From NCBI RefSeq assembly GCF_003991585.1, contig NZ_PQSP01000002.1, positions 628,043 to 692,042 on the forward strand: a stretch of DNA of 64,000 bases, read 5' to 3'. This DNA comes from Saezia sanguinis (lineage in GTDB: Bacteria > Pseudomonadota > Gammaproteobacteria > Burkholderiales > Burkholderiaceae_C). Of the stretch, positions 44,414 through 54,799 are shown in pieces. The notes below the pieces were generated by a model, which was given only the letters and a program-made list of their open reading frames with translations, did no database searches and was not told where the DNA came from. Within the stretch, counting starts at the first letter, position 1; every line of letters starts with the position of its first letter. The position numbers were made by a program, and so were the translations under genes.

Positions 44414-45538
44414 ATGCAAGCTAATCAACCACAGGTTTTTCTGGGCGGTTTGACGCCACAGCAGTTCATGCGCCAGTACTGGGGCAAGAAACCCCTGCTG
44501 GTCCGGCAGGCTTTCCCCGGTTTTACCGGGCCGATTTCACGGCAGGAAATGTTTGCCATGGCCGAGCGGGAGGATGTGGAGTCCAAGGTTGTGGAGTGTA
44601 CGCCCAAAGGTGTCTGGCGTGTGCGGCAGGGGCCTTTTCAGCGGCGTTCCTTGCCGCCGGTTTCCCGGCCCAAGTGGACTTTGTTGCTGCAGGGGGTCGA
44701 TACACACCAGGCTGTGGCGCATGAGCTGATGCAGCAGTTCCGCTTTATTCCCGATGCACGGCTCGACGATGTGCTGATGGCCTGGGCCAGTGCCGACGGT
44801 GGCGTCGGGCCGCATTATGACGCGTATGACGTGTTTTTGATTCAGGGGCAGGGCAAAGGGCGCTGGCGCATCGGGCCGGTGCATGATTTTCAGGATTTGC
44901 GTGATGATGTGTCGCTGAGAATTCTGAAGCATTTTGATCCCGAAAATGAATATATTCTGGAGCCGGGCGACCTGCTGTACCTGCCGCCACTTTGGGGGCA
45001 TGATGGCACAGGTGCCGGGGGTGAGTGCGTGACGTATTCGGTGGGCTTTCGCACGCCGCAGCGCACCGAGCTGGCGCGTGAAGTGACTTTCCGTATGCTG
45101 GAAGACCAGCCTGATGATGAGGTGTATTACACCGACCCGTCGCAGAAGGCAACAGACACGCCCGCGGCCATTCCGGCCGCGTTGCAGCAATATGCGGAAA
45201 AAGCGGTTCGCAAGGCGCTGGCTTCGCCGCAGGTATTGCATCGGGCGCTGGGTGAATATATGAGCGAGCCGAAACCGGGTGTTTGGTTTGAAGGCGCTAT
45301 TCTGGAGACGCCAATAGGGGCAGTGCATTTGGCCGCGGCAACGCGTATGCTTTATGATGAGAGGCATTGTTATATCAATGGCGAGTCGTACAAAATGTCA
45401 GGCCGTGATGCAACGCTGATGCGTGCCTTGGCCAATCAGCGCTGTCTGACGGCAGCACAGGTGCGGCGCGCCAGTGTTCAGGCCAGAGAATTGCTACAAG
45501 CCTGGCGTGACGACGGATGGCTTTATGACAGTGAGTGA
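44414..45538 (+). CDS. roxA: Ribosomal protein L16 arginine hydroxylase, RoxA/YcfD type
   Basis: This 374-residue 2-oxoglutarate/Fe(II) oxygenase of the JmjC-cupin class hydroxylates an arginine of ribosomal protein L16. The start is FLGGLTPQQFMRQYWGKKPL. The iron ligands are in GPHYDAYDVFLIQGQGKGRWRIG (His-x-Asp) and LPPLWGHDGTG (second His). The C-terminal winged-helix part includes LANQRCLTAAQVRRA. The length is the same as E. coli YcfD. The downstream gene overlaps its stop. Confidence 0.9.
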   Translation: MQANQPQVFLGGLTPQQFMRQYWGKKPLLVRQAFPGFTGPISRQEMFAMAEREDVESKVVECTPKGVWRVRQGPFQRRSLPPVSRPKWTLLLQGVDTHQAVAHELMQQFRFIPDARLDDVLMAWASADGGVGPHYDAYDVFLIQGQGKGRWRIGPVHDFQDLRDDVSLRILKHFDPENEYILEPGDLLYLPPLWGHDGTGAGGECVTYSVGFRTPQRTELAREVTFRMLEDQPDDEVYYTDPSQKATDTPAAIPAALQQYAEKAVRKALASPQVLHRALGEYMSEPKPGVWFEGAILETPIGAVHLAAATRMLYDERHCYINGESYKMSGRDATLMRALANQRCLTAAQVRRASVQARELLQAWRDDGWLYDSE

Positions 45539-46076
45539 CCAGCAGGATTTTGACGCCGGCGGTTCTGCGGAACCAGAAGGCTTGCTGCCGCAGTTCCAGA
45601 CATTCAGCGGGCAGGCTGAGTTTGTGTCGCTGGTGCGCTCCTGTGTGGTCTCGGCATGTGAGCAAGGTGCGGTGAACCTTGTTTTTTGCGATACGGATTT
45701 TTCGAACTGGCCGCTGGATGATGAGGCCATCATTGCTGCATTGCAGGGCTGGGCCAATTCAACCTCCAACCAGCGCATGCTGGTGATGGTGGCGGCCACC
45801 TACGGGTTTGTTGAACAAAACCATGGGGCCTGGGTGCGCTGGCGCAAGATCTGGGATCACCGGGTGCAGTGCTGGCAGTTGAATGCGCAGGCCGATCCGA
45901 ATTTGCCCGGCGTGTTCTGGAGCCGGCAGAACATGGTGGTTGTGCATGACCGGGAGCGCTGCACCGGTATGATGAGTCGGGAAGGGCAGCGCATCATCCG
46001 CGAAAAAGGGCGGCTGGACGAGTTTATACGGCAGTCGGATCCGGCATTCCCGGCATCTACGCTGGGGCTGTGGTGA
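45525..46076 (+). CDS. Conserved hypothetical protein coupled to roxA
   Basis: I do not know a function for this 183-residue protein. The ATG at 45525 lies 14 bases inside the roxA gene in another frame, so translation is probably coupled. Features are FCDTDFSNWPLDDEAIIAALQGWA, MLVMVAATYGFVEQNHGAWVRWRKIWDH and MSREGQRIIREKGRLDEFIRQSDPAFPASTLGL. It has no membrane segment or signal. A phospholipase-D-like or nuclease-like fold is possible, but no HKD-type motif is seen. An alternative GTG start is at 45531. Confidence 0.72.
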   Translation: MTVSDQQDFDAGGSAEPEGLLPQFQTFSGQAEFVSLVRSCVVSACEQGAVNLVFCDTDFSNWPLDDEAIIAALQGWANSTSNQRMLVMVAATYGFVEQNHGAWVRWRKIWDHRVQCWQLNAQADPNLPGVFWSRQNMVVVHDRERCTGMMSREGQRIIREKGRLDEFIRQSDPAFPASTLGLW

Positions 46077-46102
46077 GCAGCATCAATATCAATGGGGTTG
46101 AA

Positions 46103-46375
46103 ATGGAGCAGGGTATTTTGCAAAAAACAATGATGAGAACAATGGTGAAGGTTGTGTCTGGTGCCGTTTGTGTGGCTGCTGCAATGGTTTTGGCCGCCTG
46201 TGAAAAAAGTGAAACTGCTGCGCAAAGCGAGCCGGCCAGCCAGAGAGCGGCACAGCAGATCACCGAGCATGTGCAGCAGCCTTTAGACAGGGCGCGCGCG
46301 GCACAGGAGCAGATTTTGCAGACGGATCAGCGCATACACGATGCAGATATGCAGGCCGGTGGTGCCAGCAGGTGA
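46103..46375 (+). CDS. Small lipoprotein
   Basis: This is a short gene of about 90 residues. A signal region KVVSGAVCVAAAMVLAACEK contains the lipobox LAAC, and the mature part is Gln/Ala-rich and helical (QQITEHVQQPLDRARAAQEQILQTDQRI). The frame is open from a GTG at 46070 that overlaps the previous gene; the ATG at 46103 and a later ATG at 46130 are alternatives. It may be a small outer-membrane lipoprotein of unknown role. Confidence 0.62.
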   Translation: MEQGILQKTMMRTMVKVVSGAVCVAAAMVLAACEKSETAAQSEPASQRAAQQITEHVQQPLDRARAAQEQILQTDQRIHDADMQAGGASR

Positions 46376-46425
46376 TTCTAAAGACAACATTTTGGCGTAT
46401 GAAGTCATGCCGCAGTGCATAGATG

Positions 46426-46442
46426 TTTGGTATGATGCCAAA
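46426..46442 (+). promoter_or_regulatory. Extended -10 promoter with TTTGG-N7-CCAAA dyad, upstream of argF
   Basis: TGgTATGAT at 46428-46436 fits an extended -10 element. The same bases lie in a short dyad, TTTGG (46426-46430) and CCAAA (46438-46442). It is about 125 bases before argF. A clear ARG box is not seen. Confidence 0.4.
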
Positions 46443-46566
46443 TCCGTTTTATCTATCTGAAAAATTGTGAGTGGTGCAAGGGTACGGGCAGTTTTGTGAA
46501 CAGCCTGCTTCGTACGGAATGCACAGAATTGATACTATCGAGCTTATTCTAAAAAGGATTTTTGTC

Positions 46567-47502
46567 ATGTTACCCGGTGATCGGCTGATTCGTCATTATC
46601 TGCAATTCAAGGATTTCAATGCGGAGGAATACGCATACCTGTTTGAACGTGCGCGTATCATCAAGCACCGCTTCAAAACGTATGAAAAGTACCATCCGCT
46701 GGCTGACCGCACGCTGGCAATGATTTTTGAAAAAGCCTCTACCCGTACGCGTGTGAGTTTTGAGGCCGGCATGTATCAACTGGGTGGTTCTGTGGTGCAT
46801 CTGACCACCGGTGACAGCCAGCTCGGACGCTCCGAGCCGATTGAGGATACCGCGCGTGTGATCAGCCGCATGACCGATATTGTGATGATCCGTACCTTTG
46901 GTCAGGATAAGCTCGAAACATTTGCCCGCTACTCTCGCGTGCCGATCATCAATGGCCTGACCAACGAGTTCCATCCTTGTCAGATTCTGGCCGATATTTT
47001 CACCTTCATCGAGCATCGTGGCTCCATTGAAGGCAAAGTGGTGGCCTGGGTGGGGGATGGCAACAACATGGCCAATACCTGGTTGCAGGCAGCCCAATTG
47101 CTTGGGTTCACAGTGCATATCAGCACCCCCAGCGGGTATGGCGTGGATCTGGCGCTTGCTGGCATTACCGATGATAAATGCTACAAAATATTCAAAGACC
47201 CGATGCAGGCCTGTGCCGGAGCCGATCTGGTGACAACCGATGTGTGGACCAGCATGGGCTTTGAGGCCGAGAACGAAGCCCGTCGTAAGGCGTTTGCCGA
47301 CTGGTGTGTAGACGACGAAATGATGGCCGCAGCAGCAAAAAATGCTGTGTTCATGCATTGCCTGCCGGCGCATCGTGGTGAAGAGGTTACCGCAGAGGTG
47401 ATTGACGGCCCACAGTCTGTGGTGTGGGACGAAGCCGAAAACCGCATGCATGTGCAAAAAGCACTAATGGAGTATTTGCTGCTGGGGCGCGTTGCCGATT
47501 AG
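46567..47502 (+). CDS. argF: Ornithine carbamoyltransferase
   Basis: This 311-residue cytoplasmic enzyme forms citrulline from ornithine and carbamoyl phosphate. The carbamoyl-phosphate motif is STRTR in FEKASTRTRVSFE, the ornithine-side motifs are FHPCQILAD and HCLPAHRGEEV, and GDGNNMANTW is the central block. AAAGGA lies 8 bases before the ATG at 46567; the longer frame from 46471 is not supported. argG follows, so two consecutive steps of arginine synthesis are together. Confidence 0.95.
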   Translation: MLPGDRLIRHYLQFKDFNAEEYAYLFERARIIKHRFKTYEKYHPLADRTLAMIFEKASTRTRVSFEAGMYQLGGSVVHLTTGDSQLGRSEPIEDTARVISRMTDIVMIRTFGQDKLETFARYSRVPIINGLTNEFHPCQILADIFTFIEHRGSIEGKVVAWVGDGNNMANTWLQAAQLLGFTVHISTPSGYGVDLALAGITDDKCYKIFKDPMQACAGADLVTTDVWTSMGFEAENEARRKAFADWCVDDEMMAAAAKNAVFMHCLPAHRGEEVTAEVIDGPQSVVWDEAENRMHVQKALMEYLLLGRVAD

Positions 47503-47552
47503 CCGATTAGTTTCCTGATCAGCACAGGTGCTGATTTGGGCCTGTAAAAAGG

Positions 47553-47585
47553 TAGCCCGTGTACAAATTGTATGCGGGCTATTTG
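47553..47585 (+). terminator. Probable terminator after argF
   Basis: TAGCCCG (47553-47559) pairs with CGGGCTA (47575-47581) and is followed by TTTG. It separates argF from argG. Confidence 0.6.
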
Positions 47586-47667
47586 TTTGAATATGACTGC
47601 TGGAAAAGGTTGACTGGCAAGCTGTTCTGCCAGTTACCGGCAGGTTGGCTAAAATCGGTAACATTAA

Positions 47668-49110
<1,443 letters not shown>

Positions 49111-49129
49111 CAGCATTGGTATGCTGTTC

Positions 49130-49168
49130 AAAAGCCAGCAGCACGTTAACGTGCGAGCTGGCTTTTTT
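49130..49168 (+). terminator. Rho-independent terminator after argG
   Basis: AAAAGCCAGC (49130-49139) pairs with GCTGGCTTTT (49157-49166), then further T. The loop itself contains a perfect GCACGTTAACGTGC hairpin. Confidence 0.9.
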
Positions 49169-49188
49169 ATATGGTGCACACAGCAGGT

Positions 49189-50304
49189 TCAGGCAGAAGA
49201 AGAATCCACCATGGTATCCTGCTCGTGGCTGCGCTTGGCCAGGTAGCGGGCCAGCGACGGGCAAATGACGCTGAGCAAAAACAAACGTGCGGTTTGCAGT
49301 GTGACAACAAACGATATGTCGACATAAGGGCGGGAGGCAGCGATCACAGCGACAGTATCCAGCCCGCCCGGGCTGGTGGCCAGATACGCGGTTAACGGGT
49401 CGACCCCAAGCACCTGTACCAGTACCCATGCCAGAACACCGCAGAACGCCATCAGCAGAACCACAGAAGTCAACACCGCTGGTAGCGCTTTGTAGGCATG
49501 GCGCAGGCTGTAGGGGTCAAACGTCAGGCCGATACGCCATCCCAGCAATGCAAAGCTGGGTGCGAGCAGCCAGCGCGGCAACTGCATTTCAATGAGCCCC
49601 ATTCCCTGCAATAAACCGCCCAGCAAAAGGGGTATGAGCATGTAGCCGGCAGGCATATGGAACCTGCCGGCAACGGCGCTGCCAATACCGGCAACCAGCA
49701 GGGTTGAGCCAAATGCCACCAGATCAATAGGCGGGAACCATGCGAAGCCCACCGTGGTGCGGATGGCTTCATCGGCTGCAGATGGTACTGCAAACAATGC
49801 GATGACTGATGCCGCAACGGTGACCAGCAGAACACGCATATATTGCATGAAAGCCACCAGCCGGGCATCGGCGCCAAAGGTTTCCGCCATGATCACCATG
49901 GTGGCCGCTGCCCCGGGTGTTGTGCCCCAGACAGCGGTGGTGCCTGGCATGACATGCATTTTGGCCATGATATAGCCCATGATGCTGCTGGCAACAATGG
50001 TCAAGAGGATAATGCCGACAAACAGCCACCAGTCATGCATGAAATGCGCAATCACCTGTGGTGAGAGCGAAGCGGCGATCATACAGCCGATAATGGCTTT
50101 GCTGCCTTTGAATGCCAGCGAGGGAACCTGGATACGGCCCTGAAATGCGCCGATAATGATGCCTGCAAACATGGGGCCAAGCAGCCACGCAGCAGGAATG
50201 CGCACAAGCTCTAACACCCCGATAAACGCCGCAGAAAGCGTCAACAAAATACCCCATTGCTGCCAGCGCGGGCGTGATGCAAAGGATGGAAAAGCTGACT
50301 GCAT
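49189..50304 (-). CDS. AbrB family membrane protein (ammonia monooxygenase-like duplication)
   Basis: This 371-residue membrane protein has about ten hydrophobic segments in two repeats: AAWLLGPMFAGIIIGA with IIGCMIAASLSPQVI, and PAGYMLIPLLLGGLLQGMGLIE with LTAYLATSPGGLDTVAVIA. This is the pattern of the membrane AbrB family (PF05145), which is unrelated to the AbrB DNA-binding protein despite the shared name. Its transport substrate is unknown. It is convergent with argG. Confidence 0.87.
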   Translation of the reverse strand: MQSAFPSFASRPRWQQWGILLTLSAAFIGVLELVRIPAAWLLGPMFAGIIIGAFQGRIQVPSLAFKGSKAIIGCMIAASLSPQVIAHFMHDWWLFVGIILLTIVASSIMGYIMAKMHVMPGTTAVWGTTPGAAATMVIMAETFGADARLVAFMQYMRVLLVTVAASVIALFAVPSAADEAIRTTVGFAWFPPIDLVAFGSTLLVAGIGSAVAGRFHMPAGYMLIPLLLGGLLQGMGLIEMQLPRWLLAPSFALLGWRIGLTFDPYSLRHAYKALPAVLTSVVLLMAFCGVLAWVLVQVLGVDPLTAYLATSPGGLDTVAVIAASRPYVDISFVVTLQTARLFLLSVICPSLARYLAKRSHEQDTMVDSSSA

Positions 50305-50564
50305 GGCATTCTCGAAACAGGTTGCCTTATTTTACGCCTATCGCAATGGGGAGAGTTGCTGTGAACGTGCAGTATTTCTCAAAAGCTGCGAAATGTGTGG
50401 TTTTTATTGTGCAGAATGGTACGTGGGCATGGTGTGATGACGGGGCACAGAAGGTGAACAGGCGCTGCCAGCAGGAATAATGCCGTGCCCAAAGTATTTC
50501 CGATGGCATAAAAAAGCACGTATGATAGAGAGCAACCCGGTTTGCTTGAAAGGTATTTCATCAC

Positions 50565-51167
50565 ATGGCTTTAAAAAATAAATGCTTATGGGTGTTGGCT
50601 GGCCTGCTGATTTTTTCTGGAAGCTCTGTTGTTGCGCAAAATGCACCGGCAGACATTCCACCTGCCGATGGTTACAGGCAGTTGAGCTGTGAGCATCTTT
50701 CTACTTTGCTGTACTCAGTCAGTGAATATACGCGGCAGGGGAAAACCCCGGAAGAAATATATGCGTTACTCACGCCGCCTGATGCGGTGATGCGGGTCAA
50801 GCTGTTACACGGTACTCTGATTCCTGCTTATGTCAGCAAAGACGCTGTGCCTGCAGCGGCAGCGATGGGGATGCAGCAATATTGTCTGAGCCGCGGTTTG
50901 AATCAGGCTCATATACGGCAGATCAATCAAATGTGTGATCTGTATGTGAATTATGCGCCGAAAGTGGTTGCCGGGCGGGATGAAGGAAAGCCGTATCAGG
51001 ACTTTGTCAGCAGGCTGACTGTACCTTTTAAGGATGATGATCCGGTCACGATGCGAGCCAATGCCGAAATTGCACAGAGCTATATTTATCTGATTTACAG
51101 CAATCCTGATAAAACAGTCACCCAGCTACAGCGCGAAGTGGGTGATAGCTGCTACATGTCCGAATAA
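50565..51167 (+). CDS. Exported hypothetical protein
   Basis: I do not recognise the family. The 200-residue product has a clear signal peptide (LKNKCLWVLAGLLIFSGSSVVAQ) and a mature helical domain with four or five cysteines (LSCEHLS, QYCLSRG, QMCDLYV, DSCYMSE), likely disulfide-bonded in the periplasm. GAAAGG precedes the ATG. It is convergent with murB and nearly touches it. Confidence 0.68.
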   Translation: MALKNKCLWVLAGLLIFSGSSVVAQNAPADIPPADGYRQLSCEHLSTLLYSVSEYTRQGKTPEEIYALLTPPDAVMRVKLLHGTLIPAYVSKDAVPAAAAMGMQQYCLSRGLNQAHIRQINQMCDLYVNYAPKVVAGRDEGKPYQDFVSRLTVPFKDDDPVTMRANAEIAQSYIYLIYSNPDKTVTQLQREVGDSCYMSE

Positions 51168-51169
51168 GG

Positions 51170-52189
51170 TCAGAGGATTACCGGCTCGGGTTCCAGCCGG
51201 ATGCCAAAGCGCCCGTAAACGCTTTCCTGTATCGCCTGGGAAAGGGTCAGGATTTCCGCACCGGATGCCCCACCCAGGTTAATCAGCACTAGGGCCTGCT
51301 TGTCGTACACGCTGGCCTGCCCGATGAATTTGCCTTTCCAGCCGCAGGCGTCAATCAGCCAGCCGGCTGCCAGTTTAAAGCGTCCATCCGGTAATTCGTA
51401 AAACACCACAGCCGGGTCACGCCCGATGATATCGCGGCACTGTTCTTCGGTGACAATCGGGTTTTTAAAAAAACTGCCGGCGTTGCCAATCACTGCCGGG
51501 TCTGGCAGTTTGCTGCGGCGTATGTCGCACACCAGCTCATAAATCTCCTGCGCGCTGGGGTCGCGCTGTATCGGCCGGCGTTCCAGCGCCAGTGCCAGAT
51601 CGCGATAGTCGGCAACGGGCTGCCAGGGGCGTGGCAGCCGCAGGCGGACATGCGTCACCATGGTTTTGCCGGCCAGCCAGCTTTTAAACACGCTGTGGCG
51701 GTAGGCAAACTGGCATTTGGCTTTGTTAAGCGTGATGGTATGGCCGGTGGTCAGGTCAACCGCATCCAGCGATTCAAACCGGTCGGCCAGTTCTATGCCG
51801 TAAGCGCCAATGTTCTGTACCGGTGCAGCACCTGCCGTGCCCGGGATCAGCGCCAGGTTTTCCAGCCCGGGCCAGCCGTTGGCCAGTGTCCAGGAAACGA
51901 CATCGTGCCACAACTCGCCAGCACCCACTTCCACAATCCAGGCATCCTCGCGCTCTTCCAGCAGGCGCTTGCCTTTGATTTCGGCTTTCAGCACCATGCT
52001 GTCCAGATTCCGGGTAAACAGCATGTTGCTGCCTCCGCCCAGTACCAGCTTGTCCTTTGGGCCCAGGTCCGGGTCTGCCAGCAACTGCCGGATATCTGTT
52101 GCACTGTGGACGCGCACCAGCGTGGGTGTCTGTACTGCGACACCAAAAGAGTTGTAAGGCTTGAGGTTGGCCGGGGATTCAATTAACAT
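51170..52189 (-). CDS. murB: UDP-N-acetylmuramate dehydrogenase, type I
   Basis: This 339-residue flavoenzyme reduces UDP-N-acetylglucosamine enolpyruvate in peptidoglycan synthesis. The FAD-binding block is LVLGGGSNML, PGTAGAAPVQNIGAYG is the second FAD contact, GNAGSFFKNP carries the catalytic serine, and AAGWLIDACGWKG lies before the C-terminal glutamate region. The frame begins at 52207, but the ATG at 52189 fits MurB starts (LxxxNSFGV). Confidence 0.94.
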   Translation of the reverse strand: MLIESPANLKPYNSFGVAVQTPTLVRVHSATDIRQLLADPDLGPKDKLVLGGGSNMLFTRNLDSMVLKAEIKGKRLLEEREDAWIVEVGAGELWHDVVSWTLANGWPGLENLALIPGTAGAAPVQNIGAYGIELADRFESLDAVDLTTGHTITLNKAKCQFAYRHSVFKSWLAGKTMVTHVRLRLPRPWQPVADYRDLALALERRPIQRDPSAQEIYELVCDIRRSKLPDPAVIGNAGSFFKNPIVTEEQCRDIIGRDPAVVFYELPDGRFKLAAGWLIDACGWKGKFIGQASVYDKQALVLINLGGASGAEILTLSQAIQESVYGRFGIRLEPEPVIL

Positions 52190-52282
52190 AGCCCTGTATT
52201 CTCCCATGCAGCGAAAACCCCAACAATGGGAGCATATACTTCATTTACAAGGACACAGGGAATTGTGGAAAGGATTTGACGT

Positions 52283-52771
52283 ATGCCATCTTTTGATACT
52301 GTACTAGACCCGAATATGGTTGAAGTGCGCAACGCAGTGGATCAGGCCAGTAAAGAAATCGGCACACGCTTTGACTTTAAGGGCACCGATGCCCGCGTGG
52401 AACTTAAAGATAAAGAGCTGATGCTGTATGCCGACAGCGATTTTCAGTTGAACCAGGTGCGTGATGTGCTGCTGGGCAAAATGACCAAACGCAACGTGGA
52501 TGTGCGTTTTTTGGACCTGGGTGCCAAGCCGGAAAAAATCGGCGGTGACAAGCTCAAACAAAAAGTGGTGGTGAAAGCGGGCATCGAAACCGAGCTGGCT
52601 AAAAAAATTGTCAAACTGCTCAAAGACAGCAAGATGAAAGTGCAGGGCAGCATTCAGGGCGATGCGGTGCGGGTGCAGGGCAACAAAAAAGACGACCTGC
52701 AGGCCGCCATGGCGCTGATCCGCAAAGAGATGACTGATGCACCGCTGTCGTTCAACAATTTCCGTGATTGA
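52283..52771 (+). CDS. yajQ: YajQ family nucleotide-binding protein
   Basis: This 162-residue protein starts [22 protein letters not shown] and has two small ferredoxin-like domains. [25 protein letters not shown] and KVKL-type ends ([25 protein letters not shown]) are family marks. Members bind cyclic di-GMP or nucleic acid in other bacteria. It is divergent from murB. Confidence 0.93.
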   Translation: MPSFDTVLDPNMVEVRNAVDQASKEIGTRFDFKGTDARVELKDKELMLYADSDFQLNQVRDVLLGKMTKRNVDVRFLDLGAKPEKIGGDKLKQKVVVKAGIETELAKKIVKLLKDSKMKVQGSIQGDAVRVQGNKKDDLQAAMALIRKEMTDAPLSFNNFRD

Positions 52772-52890
52772 GTATCCATGATTGTCAATGAGCAGCCGAT
52801 GTGGCTGCTCCAACACGGATGTTCTAGCCTGATTTAGGCTGAGCTGCATGTGATGCCAGGGCAAAATCAGCGCTACCAGGTGCCATAGCA

Positions 52891-53625
52891 TCAGATAGGT
52901 GGGATCAATTCTGTTTGAATTGCCTGTGTGTGAATGTACACATAATTGCCTTGTATCGGTAACAGTTCTGTGGGCATAAACAGGTAGTAGGTGTGCTCTC
53001 CAGCCTGCGGTGCATGTTCAAACCAGTTCAGATGAAAGTCATAAGCCTGCAATGCCGGGTTGATTTGTACCAACTGTTTTTTCAACGCGTTGGCTTTGCT
53101 TGCCTTGTGTTTGACATGTGCACGGGCAATGCGCTTATAAGCCGCCTGGTAGGCTTCAGGAGACGTTTGCAGGGTTTGCCGCAGCAAATGCTCGATGGTG
53201 TGCTGTTGTGCGGGAGCCGCTGCATAGACGTTGAGGATGATGTTGCCTCTTCTCAGGATGGCTGTCATCTGGCAAACGGCGGGGTTTCGCAGGTAAGCCT
53301 GGTGCAGTTTTCGCAGCAAGGGTTTGCTGTGCAGTTTGGCGATGCCCCAGCACAGCAGGGCTAACAGTGCCAGAAAAGCGGCCATGCCGCCGCCCATCAT
53401 GGCGTTGAAGCGGATGTTGTAGTTTTCGAAGGCTTGCAGAGTGCCCTTAAGCAAATGCCAAAGTGCCGGTAGCAGAAAAAATGCGCCAATAATGAGCGCC
53501 ATGACACAGAATAACTGTGCCATGACGGCAGAAAATTGTATGGGCGAAATGGCTTTTTCAAAAACAACCGGGTCCTTGAGCCTGTCTTGCAGCCTTGTGA
53601 TCTCGGTATTTGCCCAAGGTGCCAT
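52891..53625 (-). CDS. Hypothetical membrane protein, two TM segments
   Basis: I do not recognise this protein of about 244 residues. It has a hydrophilic N terminus, two membrane segments close together (AQLFCVMALIIGAFFLLPALW and MAAFLALLALLCWGIAKL), and a 140-residue soluble tail that probably faces the cytoplasm. The open frame begins at a TTG at 53664; the ATG at 53625 is preferred, but no ribosome binding site supports either. Confidence 0.58.
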   Translation of the reverse strand: MAPWANTEITRLQDRLKDPVVFEKAISPIQFSAVMAQLFCVMALIIGAFFLLPALWHLLKGTLQAFENYNIRFNAMMGGGMAAFLALLALLCWGIAKLHSKPLLRKLHQAYLRNPAVCQMTAILRRGNIILNVYAAAPAQQHTIEHLLRQTLQTSPEAYQAAYKRIARAHVKHKASKANALKKQLVQINPALQAYDFHLNWFEHAPQAGEHTYYLFMPTELLPIQGNYVYIHTQAIQTELIPPI

Positions 53626-53688
53626 GGTACGGGTGTTTTGAACAGGGGTGGGTTGGCAGGTCAAAACAAGCAGCTTGCACCAACAGGC

Positions 53689-54051
53689 TCAGCAGGCCGC
53701 CTTGACCACGATTTCAATTTTGTACGCAGGGTTGGCCAGTGCTGCCTGCACAGTGGCGCGCGGCGGGGCATTGCCAATGCCGGGGCCTTGGCCAATCCAC
53801 GCATCCCACACCTCATTCATGGCGGTGATATCTTTGATGTCGGCCAGATAGATCTGCACGGAAAGCAGGCGTGATTTATCGCTTCCCACTTCTGCGAGCA
53901 GGCGGTCAATCATGCCCAGCACTTCGCGGGTCTGTCCGGCGATGTCTTGTGTCAGGTCTTCGGGAACCTGTCCGGCCAGGTAAGCCACACCGTTATGCAC
54001 AGCCATTTCTGATAAGCGTTTGCCGACGTGATAGCGCTGGATAAGCGACAT
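53689..54051 (-). CDS. RidA family enamine/imine deaminase
   Basis: This 120-residue protein belongs to the RidA/YjgF family, which removes reactive enamines formed by PLP enzymes. AYLAGQVPEDLTQDIAGQTREVL and PPRATVQAALANPAYKIEIVV are signature blocks, and the arginine in PPRATVQA would bind the substrate carboxylate. AAGGAG lies upstream of the ATG. It lies just downstream of plsY with only four bases between them, so co-transcription is likely. Confidence 0.92.
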   Translation of the reverse strand: MSLIQRYHVGKRLSEMAVHNGVAYLAGQVPEDLTQDIAGQTREVLGMIDRLLAEVGSDKSRLLSVQIYLADIKDITAMNEVWDAWIGQGPGIGNAPPRATVQAALANPAYKIEIVVKAAC

Positions 54052-54055
54052 GGGT

Positions 54056-54679
54056 TTACTCCTTCTTTTTTCCGATTTTGGATTCTTTGTGGGCCAGCAG
54101 GTTTTGAATGTTTTGTTTATGCCGGTAGATCATCAGCACGACAATGATGATGATGGCCACCAGTATTGGCATACTGGCGGGGTAGCCCTGAATGAAATAG
54201 TAGTAAATGGGTGCGCAAATGGCTGCAACCAGGGCTGCCAGGGAGGAGTAGCGGAATACAACCGCGATCAGCAGCCAGGTGGCAAGTATCGCCAGACCTG
54301 TCAAAGGCGAAAGCCCCAGAATAATCCCGGCGGCCGTGGCAACACCTTTGCCACCCTTGAACTGGAAGTACACGGGATACAGATGCCCCAAAAATGCACC
54401 CAGGGCAACACCTGCGACCACATATGCCGACCAGCCGAGCAGGGGTGCCAGCCACAGTGCCAAAACGGCAGGAATATAGCCTTTGAGCGCGTCAAACAGC
54501 AATGTCAGGATGGCCGCCTTTTTGCTGCCGGAGCGAAGTACATTGGTAGCCCCGGGGTTGCCGCTGCCATAGGTGCGCGGGTCTTGTATGCCCAGCGCGC
54601 GGGTGACGACAACGGCAAACGAGATGGAGCCTAACAAATAGGCTGCAATGATGGCAATGGCAGCGGTCAGGATAGACAT
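54056..54679 (-). CDS. plsY: Glycerol-3-phosphate acyltransferase PlsY
   Basis: This 207-residue inner-membrane enzyme adds an acyl chain from acyl phosphate to glycerol-3-phosphate. The three conserved cytoplasmic loops are visible: YGSGNPGATNVLRSG, KGYIPAVLAL with LGHLYPVYFQFKGGKGVATAAG, and the C-terminal YRHKQNIQNLLAHKESKIG. Five to six membrane segments are present. The frame is open to 54769, but the ATG at 54679 gives the normal length. Confidence 0.94.
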   Translation of the reverse strand: MSILTAAIAIIAAYLLGSISFAVVVTRALGIQDPRTYGSGNPGATNVLRSGSKKAAILTLLFDALKGYIPAVLALWLAPLLGWSAYVVAGVALGAFLGHLYPVYFQFKGGKGVATAAGIILGLSPLTGLAILATWLLIAVVFRYSSLAALVAAICAPIYYYFIQGYPASMPILVAIIIIVVLMIYRHKQNIQNLLAHKESKIGKKKE

Positions 54680-54799
54680 GATGGGTATGAATGGATGGTT
54701 GAGTGGCGTAAAAAGGTCGGTTTCAAAGGGGGCGGTTTGTGAGGGATGTTCATTATAGGGTGAGTTCAAACCTGTTTTGTAAAACCGGTGGCACAGGGG

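Noticed and set aside
52790..52838. Two hairpins after yajQ (GAGCAGCC/GGCTGCTC and AGCCT/AGGCT).
   Set aside because: Neither is followed by a T-run, so I do not call a terminator; they may just be intergenic palindromes.
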